A stretch of 64,000 nt of DNA from Pseudomonas gingeri (GTDB lineage Bacteria; Pseudomonadota; Gammaproteobacteria; Pseudomonadales; Pseudomonadaceae). The notes beneath the pieces are model-generated. The model was not told the origin of the DNA and made no database searches. It saw nothing but the letters and a program-made list of their open reading frames with translations. The position numbers and the translations under genes are program-made. The stretch is taken from contig NZ_JACAOS010000033.1 in assembly GCF_013386165.1 (NCBI RefSeq), positions 62,001 to 126,000 of the forward strand, given 5' to 3'. Within the stretch, counting starts at the first letter, position 1, and every line of letters starts with the position of its first letter. Of this stretch, positions 26,934 to 35,242 are shown piece after piece.

Positions 26934-27935
26934 TCATTTCCACAGCCCGATCTTGGTCAGCTCTTGCTGGAAGTTGGCGCGGGTAATCAACGTCACGTTG
27001 TCCAGGGCGGTGTACTTGGCGGGTTCCTTGCCGGTGCTGACCCAGGTGAACATCTGGCTGGCGGTTTCATAACCCGAGGTATCGGGGCTCAGCAGCATCG
27101 AACCGTAGAAGCCGCTGTCGGTTTTTTTCAGCTCGCCGATGGCGTCCGTGCCGTTGATGCCGACACCGATCACATTCGCCGCCTTGAAGCCTGCGCTTTC
27201 AGTGGCCCGCACGCCGCCCAGCACGGCACTGTCATTCATGCCGCCGACGAGCAGGTTCTTCGCCGTGCTCGGCAGCTTGACCAGGGCCGAGTTGGTGGAG
27301 TCCATGCTGCCGGGGACATCGAGGGTTTTCTGCGCGGTGAAGAGGATATGGTCCGCCGGCAGGCCTGCGGCCTTGAGCGCATCCACCGAACCGTCGGTGC
27401 GTTTCTTGCCGGTGTCGAGTTCGTCGAAGGTATTGATCACGGCGTAGGTGGCATTCAAATCCCAGCCGCGCTTCTTCGCTTCATCAGCCATGGCCGTGCC
27501 TTGCTTCTGGCCGATCTTGAACGCCGCCAGGCCGACGTAGGGAACATCCTCCATAGGCTTGCCGTGGGCATCGACAAAGCGGTCATCCACGGCCAGGACC
27601 TTCAAGCCGTTGAGCTTGGCCTTGGCCATGATCGCCGGGCCCAGGGAGGTGTCCGGCGGGCAGATGACAAAACCCTTTGCGCCATTGGCGGCCAGGGTGT
27701 CAATGGCTGACAGGGTCTTCTCGCCATCGGGGACCGCGATCTTGATCACGGTGAAGCCCTTGTCCTTACCCGCCTTTTCGGCAAAGGCCCATTCGGTCTG
27801 GAACCAGGGCTCCTCGGCCTGCTTGACCAGAAAGCCGATCTTGACCTCTTCGGCCGAAACCCAACCGGTGAAGCTGGTGGCGGCGACCAGCGCCGCGGCG
27901 CAGGTCAGAGAGCGGATGTTGCGTTGAATGAACAT
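26934..27935 (-). CDS. araF: Periplasmic sugar-binding protein, AraF-like
   Basis: 333 aa from ATG 27935, with AGAGGG upstream and a signal peptide ending near residue 28 (GWVSA/EE). The mature start EEVKIGFLVKQAEEPWFQTE and the block VIKIAVPDGEKTLSAIDTLA match E. coli L-arabinose-binding protein, whose homologues also bind D-galactose. Its company here (galactose dehydrogenase, galactonate dehydratase) argues that D-galactose and/or L-arabinose is the ligand. Confidence 0.9.
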   Translation of the reverse strand: MFIQRNIRSLTCAAALVAATSFTGWVSAEEVKIGFLVKQAEEPWFQTEWAFAEKAGKDKGFTVIKIAVPDGEKTLSAIDTLAANGAKGFVICPPDTSLGPAIMAKAKLNGLKVLAVDDRFVDAHGKPMEDVPYVGLAAFKIGQKQGTAMADEAKKRGWDLNATYAVINTFDELDTGKKRTDGSVDALKAAGLPADHILFTAQKTLDVPGSMDSTNSALVKLPSTAKNLLVGGMNDSAVLGGVRATESAGFKAANVIGVGINGTDAIGELKKTDSGFYGSMLLSPDTSGYETASQMFTWVSTGKEPAKYTALDNVTLITRANFQQELTKIGLWK

Positions 27936-28005
27936 AAGTAACCCTCTTGTTTTTATTGGTTTGTTACGTACGAAAATGCGGCCCGGCCCTGCGACCGGCT
28001 GGCTG

Positions 28006-28824
28006 TTACTCGTGATAAAGCACTGAACGGCCACCATCGATCATCAGGCAGGTGGCATTGATGAACGGTGCCTCGTCGGTGGCCAGGAACAACGCCGTCA
28101 TCGCCACCTCGATCGGCTGGCCGATACGTCGCGGCGGGTGCAGGTCGAAGGCCCGCTGGCGCTCGGCGTGGGGATCGTCGAAACCGTTCCAGTAATCGAC
28201 ATTGAGCTGGGTTTCGATATACCCCGGCGCAATGGCGTTGACCCGAATGCCCTTGGGCGCGTACTCGATACCCAGCGCCCGCGTCAGCCCGAGCAGGCCA
28301 TGCTTGGCCACCGGGTAGGGAAAGCAGCCGGGGATGATGTGGCTGGAATGGGTCGAGGCGATGTTGATGATGTTGCCGATGCCCTGCTCGATCATGTGCG
28401 GCAATACCGTGCGGCAACCGTACCAGGCACCGTCCAGGTCGATGGCGAAACAGCGCCGCCAATCTTCGTCGCTCATCTCCAGCGGGTCGCGAAACACATT
28501 CACGCCGGCACAGTTGACCAGCACGTCGACACGGCCGAAACGCTCGATGGCCAGGTCCACCAGGGACCGCCATTGCTCCTTGGACGTGATGTCCACGGCC
28601 TGGGCATGGACCTGCGCGCCACGCTCACGCCAGCGGGCGGCGACACGTTCGACTTTCTCGCCCTGGATATCACCGATCACCAGCCGCGCCTGTTGGGCCT
28701 GGAAGCAGGCGACAATCGCCTCGCCGATCCCCTGGGCCGCACCGGTCACCACCACCACTTTGTCTTTCAGCCGGTCACCGTAGGTAGGCTCCGGAACCTC
28801 GGGTAAAGACAGCGATTCAGCCAT
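28006..28824 (-). CDS. SDR dehydrogenase, probable D-galactose 1-dehydrogenase
   Basis: 272 aa from ATG 28824, preceded by CAGGAG. Classical SDR motifs: cofactor loop TGAAQGIGE near residue 28, NCAGVN, catalytic Ser in NIASTHSSH and the YPVAK active-site pair. In the oxidative (De Ley-Doudoroff) route, NAD(P)-linked galactose dehydrogenase makes galactonolactone; the neighbouring lactonase and dgoDKA genes provide the next steps. L-arabinose or D-fucose could also be used, as known for related enzymes. Confidence 0.8.
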   Translation of the reverse strand: MAESLSLPEVPEPTYGDRLKDKVVVVTGAAQGIGEAIVACFQAQQARLVIGDIQGEKVERVAARWRERGAQVHAQAVDITSKEQWRSLVDLAIERFGRVDVLVNCAGVNVFRDPLEMSDEDWRRCFAIDLDGAWYGCRTVLPHMIEQGIGNIINIASTHSSHIIPGCFPYPVAKHGLLGLTRALGIEYAPKGIRVNAIAPGYIETQLNVDYWNGFDDPHAERQRAFDLHPPRRIGQPIEVAMTALFLATDEAPFINATCLMIDGGRSVLYHE

Positions 28825-28874
28825 TTCAAATACTCCTGTAAATAAAGTGTCCGGCACCTGGGACAGGTCGGGTT

Positions 28875-29765
28875 TCAGCCTGAAAAACGCTGACAGGCCA
28901 AGCCTTTCACGCCGACATTGGCGCTCAACAACGCACCGTCCAGCGAGGTGTCGTCGCCTCCCCGGCTGCTCGCCGGGCGGGCGCTGGTGACGTAAAGCGT
29001 GGACAGGTCGGGCCCGCCGAAAACACAACTGGTGGGGAATTCGACGGGTAACTCGATGACCCGATCTAGCGTGCCATCGGGGGCATAACGGATCAGGCAA
29101 TGGCCTCCCCAACGGGCGTTCCAGACGTAGCCCTGGCTGTCCATGGCCGAACCGTCCGGCACGCCACGGGGCGATGGCTGCGCCCAGTGGCTGCGCGCGC
29201 CCAGGGAACCATCGGCCTCGATGGCATAACGATAAAGTTCGCCGTCGAGGCTGTCGGCACAGTAGAGCTGGCTGCCCGTGGCATCCCAAAGCAAGGTGTT
29301 GACGATGCCCTGCCCCTCCAGCAGCGGAGTGACGCGGGAATCCGCATCGATCCGGAACAGGCCGCCCGAACGCCGGGTGATCGGCAGGTCACTGCCATCG
29401 GCGGCCAGGTTGTTTTGCATGCTGCCCATCCACAATCGCCCCTGCGTATCGCAACGGGCCTCGTTCGGACGGTTGCCGCTGATGGGGTCGGCCACGCAGA
29501 ACAGGGTCAGGACCGGCTGCTGCGACGGGGAGTCGAGGTCAAGACGATAGACCCCACTGGCCAGGGTCACCAACGCATCACCACGCTCGCACGGAATAAA
29601 CGCCGACACGGCTTCGGGCAACTGCCACTGCTGGTAACGCCCCTGGCTCAGGCGGCAAGCCAGCCGGGCGGCGATATCCACCCAGTACAACGTCTGGGTC
29701 GGGCCGTCCCAGAACGGACCTTCCGCCAACATGAAGCGCTGTTCACTCACTGGTTGCCATTGCAT
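28875..29765 (-). CDS. SMP-30/gluconolactonase-family lactonase
   Basis: 296 aa from ATG 29765 (GAGAGGA upstream). Six-bladed propeller signature: AEGPFWDGPTQTLYWVDI near residue 13 (first metal-binding Glu), RPNEARCDTQGRLWMGSM in mid-protein (metal-binding Asn and substrate Arg), and PDGSAMDSQGYVWNARWGG near residue 195 (metal-binding Asp). It is expected to open galactono- or arabinonolactone made by the dehydrogenase encoded next, giving the acid for the dehydratase. Confidence 0.88.
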   Translation of the reverse strand: MQWQPVSEQRFMLAEGPFWDGPTQTLYWVDIAARLACRLSQGRYQQWQLPEAVSAFIPCERGDALVTLASGVYRLDLDSPSQQPVLTLFCVADPISGNRPNEARCDTQGRLWMGSMQNNLAADGSDLPITRRSGGLFRIDADSRVTPLLEGQGIVNTLLWDATGSQLYCADSLDGELYRYAIEADGSLGARSHWAQPSPRGVPDGSAMDSQGYVWNARWGGHCLIRYAPDGTLDRVIELPVEFPTSCVFGGPDLSTLYVTSARPASSRGGDDTSLDGALLSANVGVKGLACQRFSG

Positions 29766-29793
29766 GACTGATCCTCTCGTCGGGTCCATGGAC

Positions 29794-30942
29794 TCACCAC
29801 TCGGCAAAGCTGCCGTCGGCATGACGCCAGATCGGGTTGCGCCAGCGGTGGCCGATGGCGGCGCGCTCGATGACGTACGCTTCGTTGATCTCGATGCCCA
29901 GGCCCGGGCCGTTGGGGATCTTCACAAAGCCCTTGTCGTAGTCGAACACCCGCGGATCCTTGACGTAGTCCAGCAGGTCGTTGCTTTCGTTGTAATGGAT
30001 ACCCAGGCTCTGTTCCTGGATGAACGCGTTGTAGCAAACCGCGTCCAGTTGCAGGCACGCCGCCAGCGCAATCGGGCCCAACGGGCAATGCAGCGCCAAG
30101 GCCACGTCATAGGCTTCGGCCATGTTGGCGATCTTGCGGGTTTCGGTGATGCCACCGGCATGGGAAGCATCCGGCTGGATGATGTCGACATACCCCTCGC
30201 TGAGCACCCGCTTGAAATCCCAACGGGAGAACAAACGCTCGCCCAGCGCAATCGGCGTACTGGTCAACGGTGCCAGTTCCTTCAAGGCTTCGTAGTTTTC
30301 GCTGAGCACCGGCTCTTCGATAAACATCAGCTTGTAGGCGTCGAGTTCCTTCATCAGCACCTTGGCCATGGGTTTGTGGACCCGGCCATGGAAATCCACG
30401 CCGATGCCGACATTCGGCCCCACCGCGTCGCGCACGGCAGCAACGTTGGCCAGCGCCAGGTCGACCTTCTCGAAGCTGTCGACGAATTGCAGCTCTTCAG
30501 TGCCGTTCATTTTGACCGCCGTGAAACCCCGCTCGACGGCCTCCCTCGCCGCCCGGGCGGTATCCGCCGGACGGTCGCCGCCGATCCACGAGTAGACACG
30601 AATCTTGTCGCGGACCTGCCCGCCCAGCAGATCGCTGACCGAGACGCCCAGCGCCTTGCCCTTGATGTCCCAGAGCGCCTGATCGATCCCGGCCAGGGCG
30701 CTCATGTGCACCGCGCCGCCACGGTAGAAACCGCCGCGATAGAGCACGGTCCAGATGTCTTCTATATTGCGTGGGTCCTTGCCGATCAAATAGTCCGACA
30801 GCTCATCCACGGCCGCGGCGACGGTGTGAGCACGGCCTTCGACCACCGGCTCGCCCCAACCCGTCACGCCCTCGTCGGTTTCGACCTTGAGGAACAACCA
30901 GCGCGGTGGAACGATAAAGGTCGTCAGTTTGGTGATTTTCAT
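29794..30942 (-). CDS. dgoD: D-galactonate dehydratase
   Basis: 382 aa, the family length. Enolase-superfamily (mandelate racemase) layout: N-terminal capping domain and a barrel with GIGVDFHGRVHKP (metal Asp plus the distinctive His), FIEEPV (metal Glu), and ALGERLFSRWDF (metal Glu), then DASHAGGIT (catalytic region). It converts D-galactonate to 2-dehydro-3-deoxy-D-galactonate. GAGAGA precedes the ATG. It sits in the dgoK-dgoA-dgoD order of the operon. Confidence 0.93.
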   Translation of the reverse strand: MKITKLTTFIVPPRWLFLKVETDEGVTGWGEPVVEGRAHTVAAAVDELSDYLIGKDPRNIEDIWTVLYRGGFYRGGAVHMSALAGIDQALWDIKGKALGVSVSDLLGGQVRDKIRVYSWIGGDRPADTARAAREAVERGFTAVKMNGTEELQFVDSFEKVDLALANVAAVRDAVGPNVGIGVDFHGRVHKPMAKVLMKELDAYKLMFIEEPVLSENYEALKELAPLTSTPIALGERLFSRWDFKRVLSEGYVDIIQPDASHAGGITETRKIANMAEAYDVALALHCPLGPIALAACLQLDAVCYNAFIQEQSLGIHYNESNDLLDYVKDPRVFDYDKGFVKIPNGPGLGIEINEAYVIERAAIGHRWRNPIWRHADGSFAEW

Positions 30943-30990
30943 CGTGTTGTCTCTCGTGTTCAGAGGCAGCGCACACGGCGCCGGAAAGTC

Positions 30991-31611
30991 TTAACGCAAC
31001 GCGTTCCATGCCTGCACATAAGCTTTGGCGCGGACCGCCACTTCGTCAGGTGTCAGCCCCGGTTTGAACAGCCCGGAACCCAGGCCGAAACCACCCACGC
31101 CGGCCTCGACAAACACCTGCATGTTGTCGGGGGTAATCCCGCCTACCGGAAGCAGCAAGGTGCCCGCAGGTAATACCGCCAACCAGGCCTTGACCACCGC
31201 CGGGCCCATCTGCTCCGCCGGGAACATCTTCAGCACATCGGCGCCTTCGGCCAACGCAGCAAAGGCTTCGGTCGGGGTGGCGACACCCGGCGACAGGTAC
31301 AGGCCCGCCGCCTTGGCCGCGCGCAGGACTTTGGGGTCACTGTGGGGCATGACAATCACCTGCCCGCCGGCCGCCTTCACTTGTTCGACCTGTTCGGCGG
31401 TCAACACCGTCCCGGCGCCGATCAGGCAATCAGCGGGCAAGAGGCTGCGCAGGATGCGGATACTGTCGTAGGGTTCAGGCGAATTAAGGGGCACTTCAAT
31501 GACGCGAAAACCGGCTTGGTACAGCACCTCGCCGATAGCCGCTGCCTCTTGCGGGCGCAGGCCACGGAGGATCGCGATCAGGCCGTTTTTCGCCAGTGCT
31601 TGCTTGAGCAT
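30991..31611 (-). CDS. dgoA: 2-dehydro-3-deoxy-6-phosphogalactonate aldolase
   Basis: 206 aa from ATG 31611 with AGAGG upstream; upstream in-frame codons run into dgoK and are discarded. Class I aldolase motifs: IAILRGLRPQEA, IEVPLNSPEPYDSI (Glu), GAGTVL, and LKMFPAEQMGP with the Schiff-base Lys. The length equals E. coli DgoA aldolase (205 aa). It cleaves KDPGal to pyruvate and glyceraldehyde 3-phosphate. Confidence 0.93.
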   Translation of the reverse strand: MLKQALAKNGLIAILRGLRPQEAAAIGEVLYQAGFRVIEVPLNSPEPYDSIRILRSLLPADCLIGAGTVLTAEQVEQVKAAGGQVIVMPHSDPKVLRAAKAAGLYLSPGVATPTEAFAALAEGADVLKMFPAEQMGPAVVKAWLAVLPAGTLLLPVGGITPDNMQVFVEAGVGGFGLGSGLFKPGLTPDEVAVRAKAYVQAWNALR

Positions 31612-31642
31612 GTCAAACCTCTTGGTAGTTGAACGCAGGCGC

Positions 31643-32620
31643 TCAGCGGAGCAGTCCGGCCGCTTCGGCCAGGTGCCATAAACCGCGCTCGGTGGCGTTT
31701 TCGGCCAGGCTGACCGGGGCAAAACCGCAGGCATCGAGCGCCCGGCCATAACGAGCACAAAGTTGCGAGTTGCCGATCAGGATGACCGAGGGTAGTTGGA
31801 CGTTATCGCGGCGGCGGCGTTGCACGCCGGCCAGGGCCGTAAGCTCATGACCAATCAACAGACCCGACAGGTAGTCGACTTGTTCGGTGCCACTCAATTC
31901 GCCCGTCAGGCCAAGGCTGCGGGCGCTGAACGAGGTCGAAAGCGGACCGATCTGGCCGTCGGTGGACAAGGCCACCTGCACGCCGCGATCAAACGCCAGG
32001 CCATCAAAGGGCGCGCCACGTTGTTGAGTACGACCCAGAATGCTGTGTTCACTGAGGACGGCGAACAACTCGCCGGTCATGAAGGTGTCGAAATGCACGA
32101 TGCAGCCGTCGACCACTTCCACCCATTTCGAGTGGCTGCCCGGCAAGCCGATCAACAGATTGTCGCCCGCGCCTACTGGCAGACTTTGCAGTACGCCGAG
32201 GACCTGGGTTTCTTCGCCGCGCATCACATTCGGCAAGCGTGAACGCTGAATCACCCCGGGCACGATATGCACGTCGACGCCGCGCAGGCTGCGCAGGGTT
32301 TTCAACGAGGTACCGAGCTGGGCGACATTCGCCGGGGTGTCGCAGTAAGCGGCTTCACGCCATCCCTGGGCACTGCCGACCATGCCACAGGCGATCACGG
32401 GAAGGTCGGGCTGAGCTTGCAGCCAGTCACCGCAGGCTTCATCGAAAGCCAGTTCGAAACCTTCGGAGCACATCTGCCCGGCGATGATCCGCGGCACGCT
32501 GGGCAACTGCATGATCCCCGACGACAGCGAACGCTGTTCGAGCACCTGGCCGCCAGCCGCGAGTTTGTAAGCCCGAAGGGAAGTGGTTCCCCAATCGAGT
32601 GCGATCAATTGCGCCTGCAT
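31643..32620 (-). CDS. dgoK: 2-dehydro-3-deoxygalactonokinase
   Basis: 325 aa from ATG 32620, preceded by AGGTGAAG. The start LIALDWGTTSLRAYKL is the phosphate-1 loop of this ASKHA-type kinase family; LLIGLPGSHSKWVEV and YLSGLLIGHELTAL are further DgoK signatures. It phosphorylates 2-dehydro-3-deoxy-D-galactonate. It is the promoter-proximal gene of the operon; dgoA starts 32 bases after its stop. Confidence 0.92.
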   Translation of the reverse strand: MQAQLIALDWGTTSLRAYKLAAGGQVLEQRSLSSGIMQLPSVPRIIAGQMCSEGFELAFDEACGDWLQAQPDLPVIACGMVGSAQGWREAAYCDTPANVAQLGTSLKTLRSLRGVDVHIVPGVIQRSRLPNVMRGEETQVLGVLQSLPVGAGDNLLIGLPGSHSKWVEVVDGCIVHFDTFMTGELFAVLSEHSILGRTQQRGAPFDGLAFDRGVQVALSTDGQIGPLSTSFSARSLGLTGELSGTEQVDYLSGLLIGHELTALAGVQRRRRDNVQLPSVILIGNSQLCARYGRALDACGFAPVSLAENATERGLWHLAEAAGLLR

Positions 32621-32672
32621 CGCTTCACCTGAATTTGTTTTTGGACAGTGAGTGCGTAGAGCTGATGGGGCG

Positions 32673-32702
32673 ACTATAGGCCTTTGCAGAAACAAATCTC
32701 AA
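32673..32702 (-). promoter_or_regulatory. Sigma-70 promoter of the galactose operon
   Basis: On the minus strand TTGAGA (-35, bases 32702-32697) and TATAGT (-10, bases 32678-32673) are separated by 18 bases. Transcription would start near 32666, about 45 bases before the dgoK ATG. Confidence 0.65.
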
Positions 32703-32716
32703 TATATATTTATACA

Positions 32717-32731
32717 TCCCATATATAGGGA
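32717..32731. promoter_or_regulatory. Candidate operator just upstream of the dgo promoter
   Basis: TCCC-ATATATA-GGGA has symmetric GC arms flanking an AT core and lies 15 bases upstream of the -35 box. The operon encodes an IclR regulator, so an activator/repressor site here is plausible; the assignment of IclR to this site is inference. Confidence 0.4.
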
Positions 32732-32807
32732 TTAAACATTCAACAAACGGATGCCGATGAATGTGAACGGGCGGGCCGACTGCCGGCCGGAAGACCCGCC
32801 AACCGAC

Positions 32808-33332
32808 TCACGGCTGCTTGCGGAAGAACAGCGTGACCTGCCCCACCTCCACGCCGAACTTGGTCATCAACGATCGGTTGGCCATGGTGTTTTCGTCCAG
32901 CAGGTACATCCAGTCATCCAGGTGAACTTCATAAACCTTGCCGTCCACCGGCAGGTTCAGCGTATAGCGCCAGTGCAGGGTATTTCCCGCCAACTCACCG
33001 CTCGCCTCACCCACCACGTCGCCTGCTGTACCACGCCACAGTCCGGGGCCTTGCGGAGTCAGGGTCCAGACCCGCTTCTGTGTCGTGCCGTCGCTGTAGG
33101 TGAAAGACTCGTCGAGGATCAGCGCGTCACCTTCGGAGTGACCATTGATTTGCACATGCATACGCTTGACCACCTCGCCCGAACGCTTCTGGAACATGCC
33201 CCAGGCTTCGACTCGGCCCTCGAAGAACTTGCGTAATTCCAGCTTGGGCGTTTCCTGGCGGTAGGTGCTCACGTCCACCGGGCTGCAAGCAGCCAGAACC
33301 ATGCAAAGCAGCAGTAGTAGCTTCTTGAACAT
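32808..33332 (-). CDS. DUF3833-type lipoprotein
   Basis: 174 aa from ATG 33332 with GAGGAG upstream. A lipoprotein signal (MFKKLLLLLCMVLAAC, lipobox LAAC near residue 16) is followed by a beta-rich domain: FFEGRVEAWGMFQKRSG and WTLTPQGPGLWRGTAGDVVGEASGE. This pattern fits the DUF3833 family of lipocalin-like lipoproteins of unknown function, often encoded near chalcone-isomerase-like and photolyase genes; those neighbours are absent here. It is divergent from the aldo/keto reductase. Confidence 0.8.
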   Translation of the reverse strand: MFKKLLLLLCMVLAACSPVDVSTYRQETPKLELRKFFEGRVEAWGMFQKRSGEVVKRMHVQINGHSEGDALILDESFTYSDGTTQKRVWTLTPQGPGLWRGTAGDVVGEASGELAGNTLHWRYTLNLPVDGKVYEVHLDDWMYLLDENTMANRSLMTKFGVEVGQVTLFFRKQP

Positions 33333-33533
33333 GAAAGACTCCTCGTGTTTACCAGGTCCTCTGGTACAGCCAAGGAGCATAGGTTGGCCGTGGACTGCCT
33401 GCCCTTGTCTCAACCGAAAGTGTTCGTTGCTTATAACCGGGTCATGGGAAACGCTGGACTCGGCAAACGGCTTAGCGTATTCAACCCAACTGCCTGGCAA
33501 CCCACTCTATTGGCCATCTATAAGGAACTGTTA

Positions 33534-34454
33534 ATGGGCGTCTCTTCTCGTATATCCCTCACCCCCCAAGGACCGGAGTTTTCACGCATCATCTTTGGCA
33601 TGTGGCGTTTGAGCGAGTGGTCCCTGTCAGTCCATGAACGCCAGCAACTGATTGAAGCCGCCCTGGAACTCGGGGTGACGAGCTTCGATCACGCGGACAT
33701 TTACGGCAACTATCAGTCCGAAGCCTTGTTTGGCGAAGTACTGGCCGTCGCACCGCATCTGCGCGAACACCTGCAACTGGTCAGTAAATGTGGGATCAAA
33801 CTGGTTTCGTCTCGACGGCCTGACCATCGCCTCAAGACCTATGACACCGGTTTCGAGCACATTGTCGCCTCGGCCGAGAACTCACTGCGTGCCCTGCATA
33901 CCGAGTACCTGGACGCGCTGCTGATCCATCGCCCTGATCCGTTGATGGATGCCGATGAAGTGGCCCGGGCCTTCAAGGCGTTGCACCAGGCAGGCAAGGT
34001 CAGACACTTCGGGGTATCGAATTTTACCCCCTCTCAATTCGCCCTGCTCCAGGACCGGATGGTCGCCAACGGTCTTTCACTGGTCACCAACCAGGTCGAA
34101 TGCTCACTGCTGCAACTGTCCCCTCTCTATGACGGGACCTTCGACCAGGCCCAGCAGTTGAAGTGCGCACCCATGCTGTGGTCGCCCCTCGGCGGCGGAC
34201 GTATTTTTACCGGTTCAGACCCGGTGGCCCGGCGCGTCCAGGAGACCCTGGGACACATAGGAGAGCAATTGGGCGCGTCTGCCACAACGGTCCTGATGGC
34301 GTGGTTGCTTGCCCTCCCCAGCCAACCGTTGCTCATCTCGGGGTCAAGGCGCATTGACGTGTTGCGTGAGTCGGTACAGGCCTGCCAGTTGGCGTTGAGC
34401 AAAGATCACTGGTTCGAACTGCTGTACTCGGCTCAGGGACATGAGATCCCGTAG
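33534..34454 (+). CDS. Aldo/keto reductase (YdhF-like)
   Basis: 306 aa from ATG 33534, with AAGGAA upstream; the reading frame is open earlier but lacks homologous sequence. The AKR tetrad is visible: Asp/Tyr in FDHADIYGNY near residue 48, Lys in VSKCGIK, His in LIHRPDP. NADPH-binding motifs GVSNFTPSQF and ISGSRR near the end agree. Substrates of YdhF-type enzymes are poorly known. Confidence 0.9.
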   Translation: MGVSSRISLTPQGPEFSRIIFGMWRLSEWSLSVHERQQLIEAALELGVTSFDHADIYGNYQSEALFGEVLAVAPHLREHLQLVSKCGIKLVSSRRPDHRLKTYDTGFEHIVASAENSLRALHTEYLDALLIHRPDPLMDADEVARAFKALHQAGKVRHFGVSNFTPSQFALLQDRMVANGLSLVTNQVECSLLQLSPLYDGTFDQAQQLKCAPMLWSPLGGGRIFTGSDPVARRVQETLGHIGEQLGASATTVLMAWLLALPSQPLLISGSRRIDVLRESVQACQLALSKDHWFELLYSAQGHEIP

Positions 34455-34516
34455 AGATCCACCCGGGAACGCGGCACGTCGGCCGACGCTGCCGCCATGG
34501 ATCGGTACCAGCAGAT

Positions 34517-34544
34517 TCACGGTGTAGAAACAGCTACACCGTGA
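34517..34544. terminator. 11-bp hairpin between AKR and TetR genes
   Basis: TCACGGTGTAG and CTACACCGTGA form a perfect 11-bp stem with a 6-base loop. It spans the stop codon of the convergent TetR gene. No clear U-tract is present, so it may act as a bidirectional terminator or as a stabilising hairpin. Confidence 0.5.
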
Positions 34545-35103
34545 TTGCCCGCCACAACATATCGAATCCCAACTGCCGGTGAAGCGCCTCATCTCCAGGG
34601 AGCGTTTCGGCATGTTCAATCGCCGTGTTGGCGATGTTTTCTATCACGGACGAAATGAAGCTGATGGGCGCATCGACCAGCACACCGTCGCGCACTGCCT
34701 CCTGCATCATCCGGGACACCGCCAGAAACGGCTCCGTGGCCAATGCCCGCGTGCCCTCCGATATCTGCCCGGAAGACGAAAGCCGGGCCAGGACGACCCG
34801 CTCGACGGCGTTACCCATTCCCCAGCTCACATAACGCTGGAAGAGGAACTGCGTACGCAACCGGTAGTCGGCCTCGGCCGGATAATCCGACATCATGACC
34901 CCCGCCAGGCTGCGCTTGAGGTACAAGTACAACTCCTGGAACAGCACTTCCTTGCTCTTGAAGTAGGTGAACAGCGTTCCCTCGGCCACGCCGGCACGCC
35001 GTGCAATGCTCGACGTGCTGGCCAGCACCCCCTGCTCAGCCACGGCCTGCATGGCCGCTTGCAACAGGGCGATCCGTTTTTCCGGACTCAAAGGACGTGC
35101 CAT
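34534..35103 (-). CDS. TetR/AcrR-family regulator
   Basis: 189 aa. HTH: ALLQAAMQAVAEQGVLASTSSIARRAGVAEGTLFTYFKSKEVLFQELY with the GTLFTYFKSKExL signature. The C-terminal domain is of the usual ligand type and gives no ligand clue. It is convergent with the aldo/keto reductase gene. A perfect TGAGT-N4-ACTCA palindrome lies 23 bases upstream of its start, suggesting autoregulation. Confidence 0.88.
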   Translation of the reverse strand: MARPLSPEKRIALLQAAMQAVAEQGVLASTSSIARRAGVAEGTLFTYFKSKEVLFQELYLYLKRSLAGVMMSDYPAEADYRLRTQFLFQRYVSWGMGNAVERVVLARLSSSGQISEGTRALATEPFLAVSRMMQEAVRDGVLVDAPISFISSVIENIANTAIEHAETLPGDEALHRQLGFDMLWRAITV

Positions 35104-35125
35104 GGGATATTTTCACAAAATAAAA

Positions 35126-35139
35126 TGAGTAATCACTCA
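35126..35139. promoter_or_regulatory. TetR autoregulatory operator candidate
   Basis: TGAGT-AATC-ACTCA is a perfect inverted repeat upstream of the TetR gene and between it and fhuB. TetR/AcrR operators of the TGAGT(N4)ACTCA shape are common in this family. Confidence 0.6.
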
Positions 35140-35242
35140 ACTATATGGGTTTTTCACGACCGGAGAAACCCTTCGTATCGCCACCTGCCCCAGCACTGCC
35201 AGGTCAGCGCCGAGGAAGATGACCTCATACAGACCTGACGCT

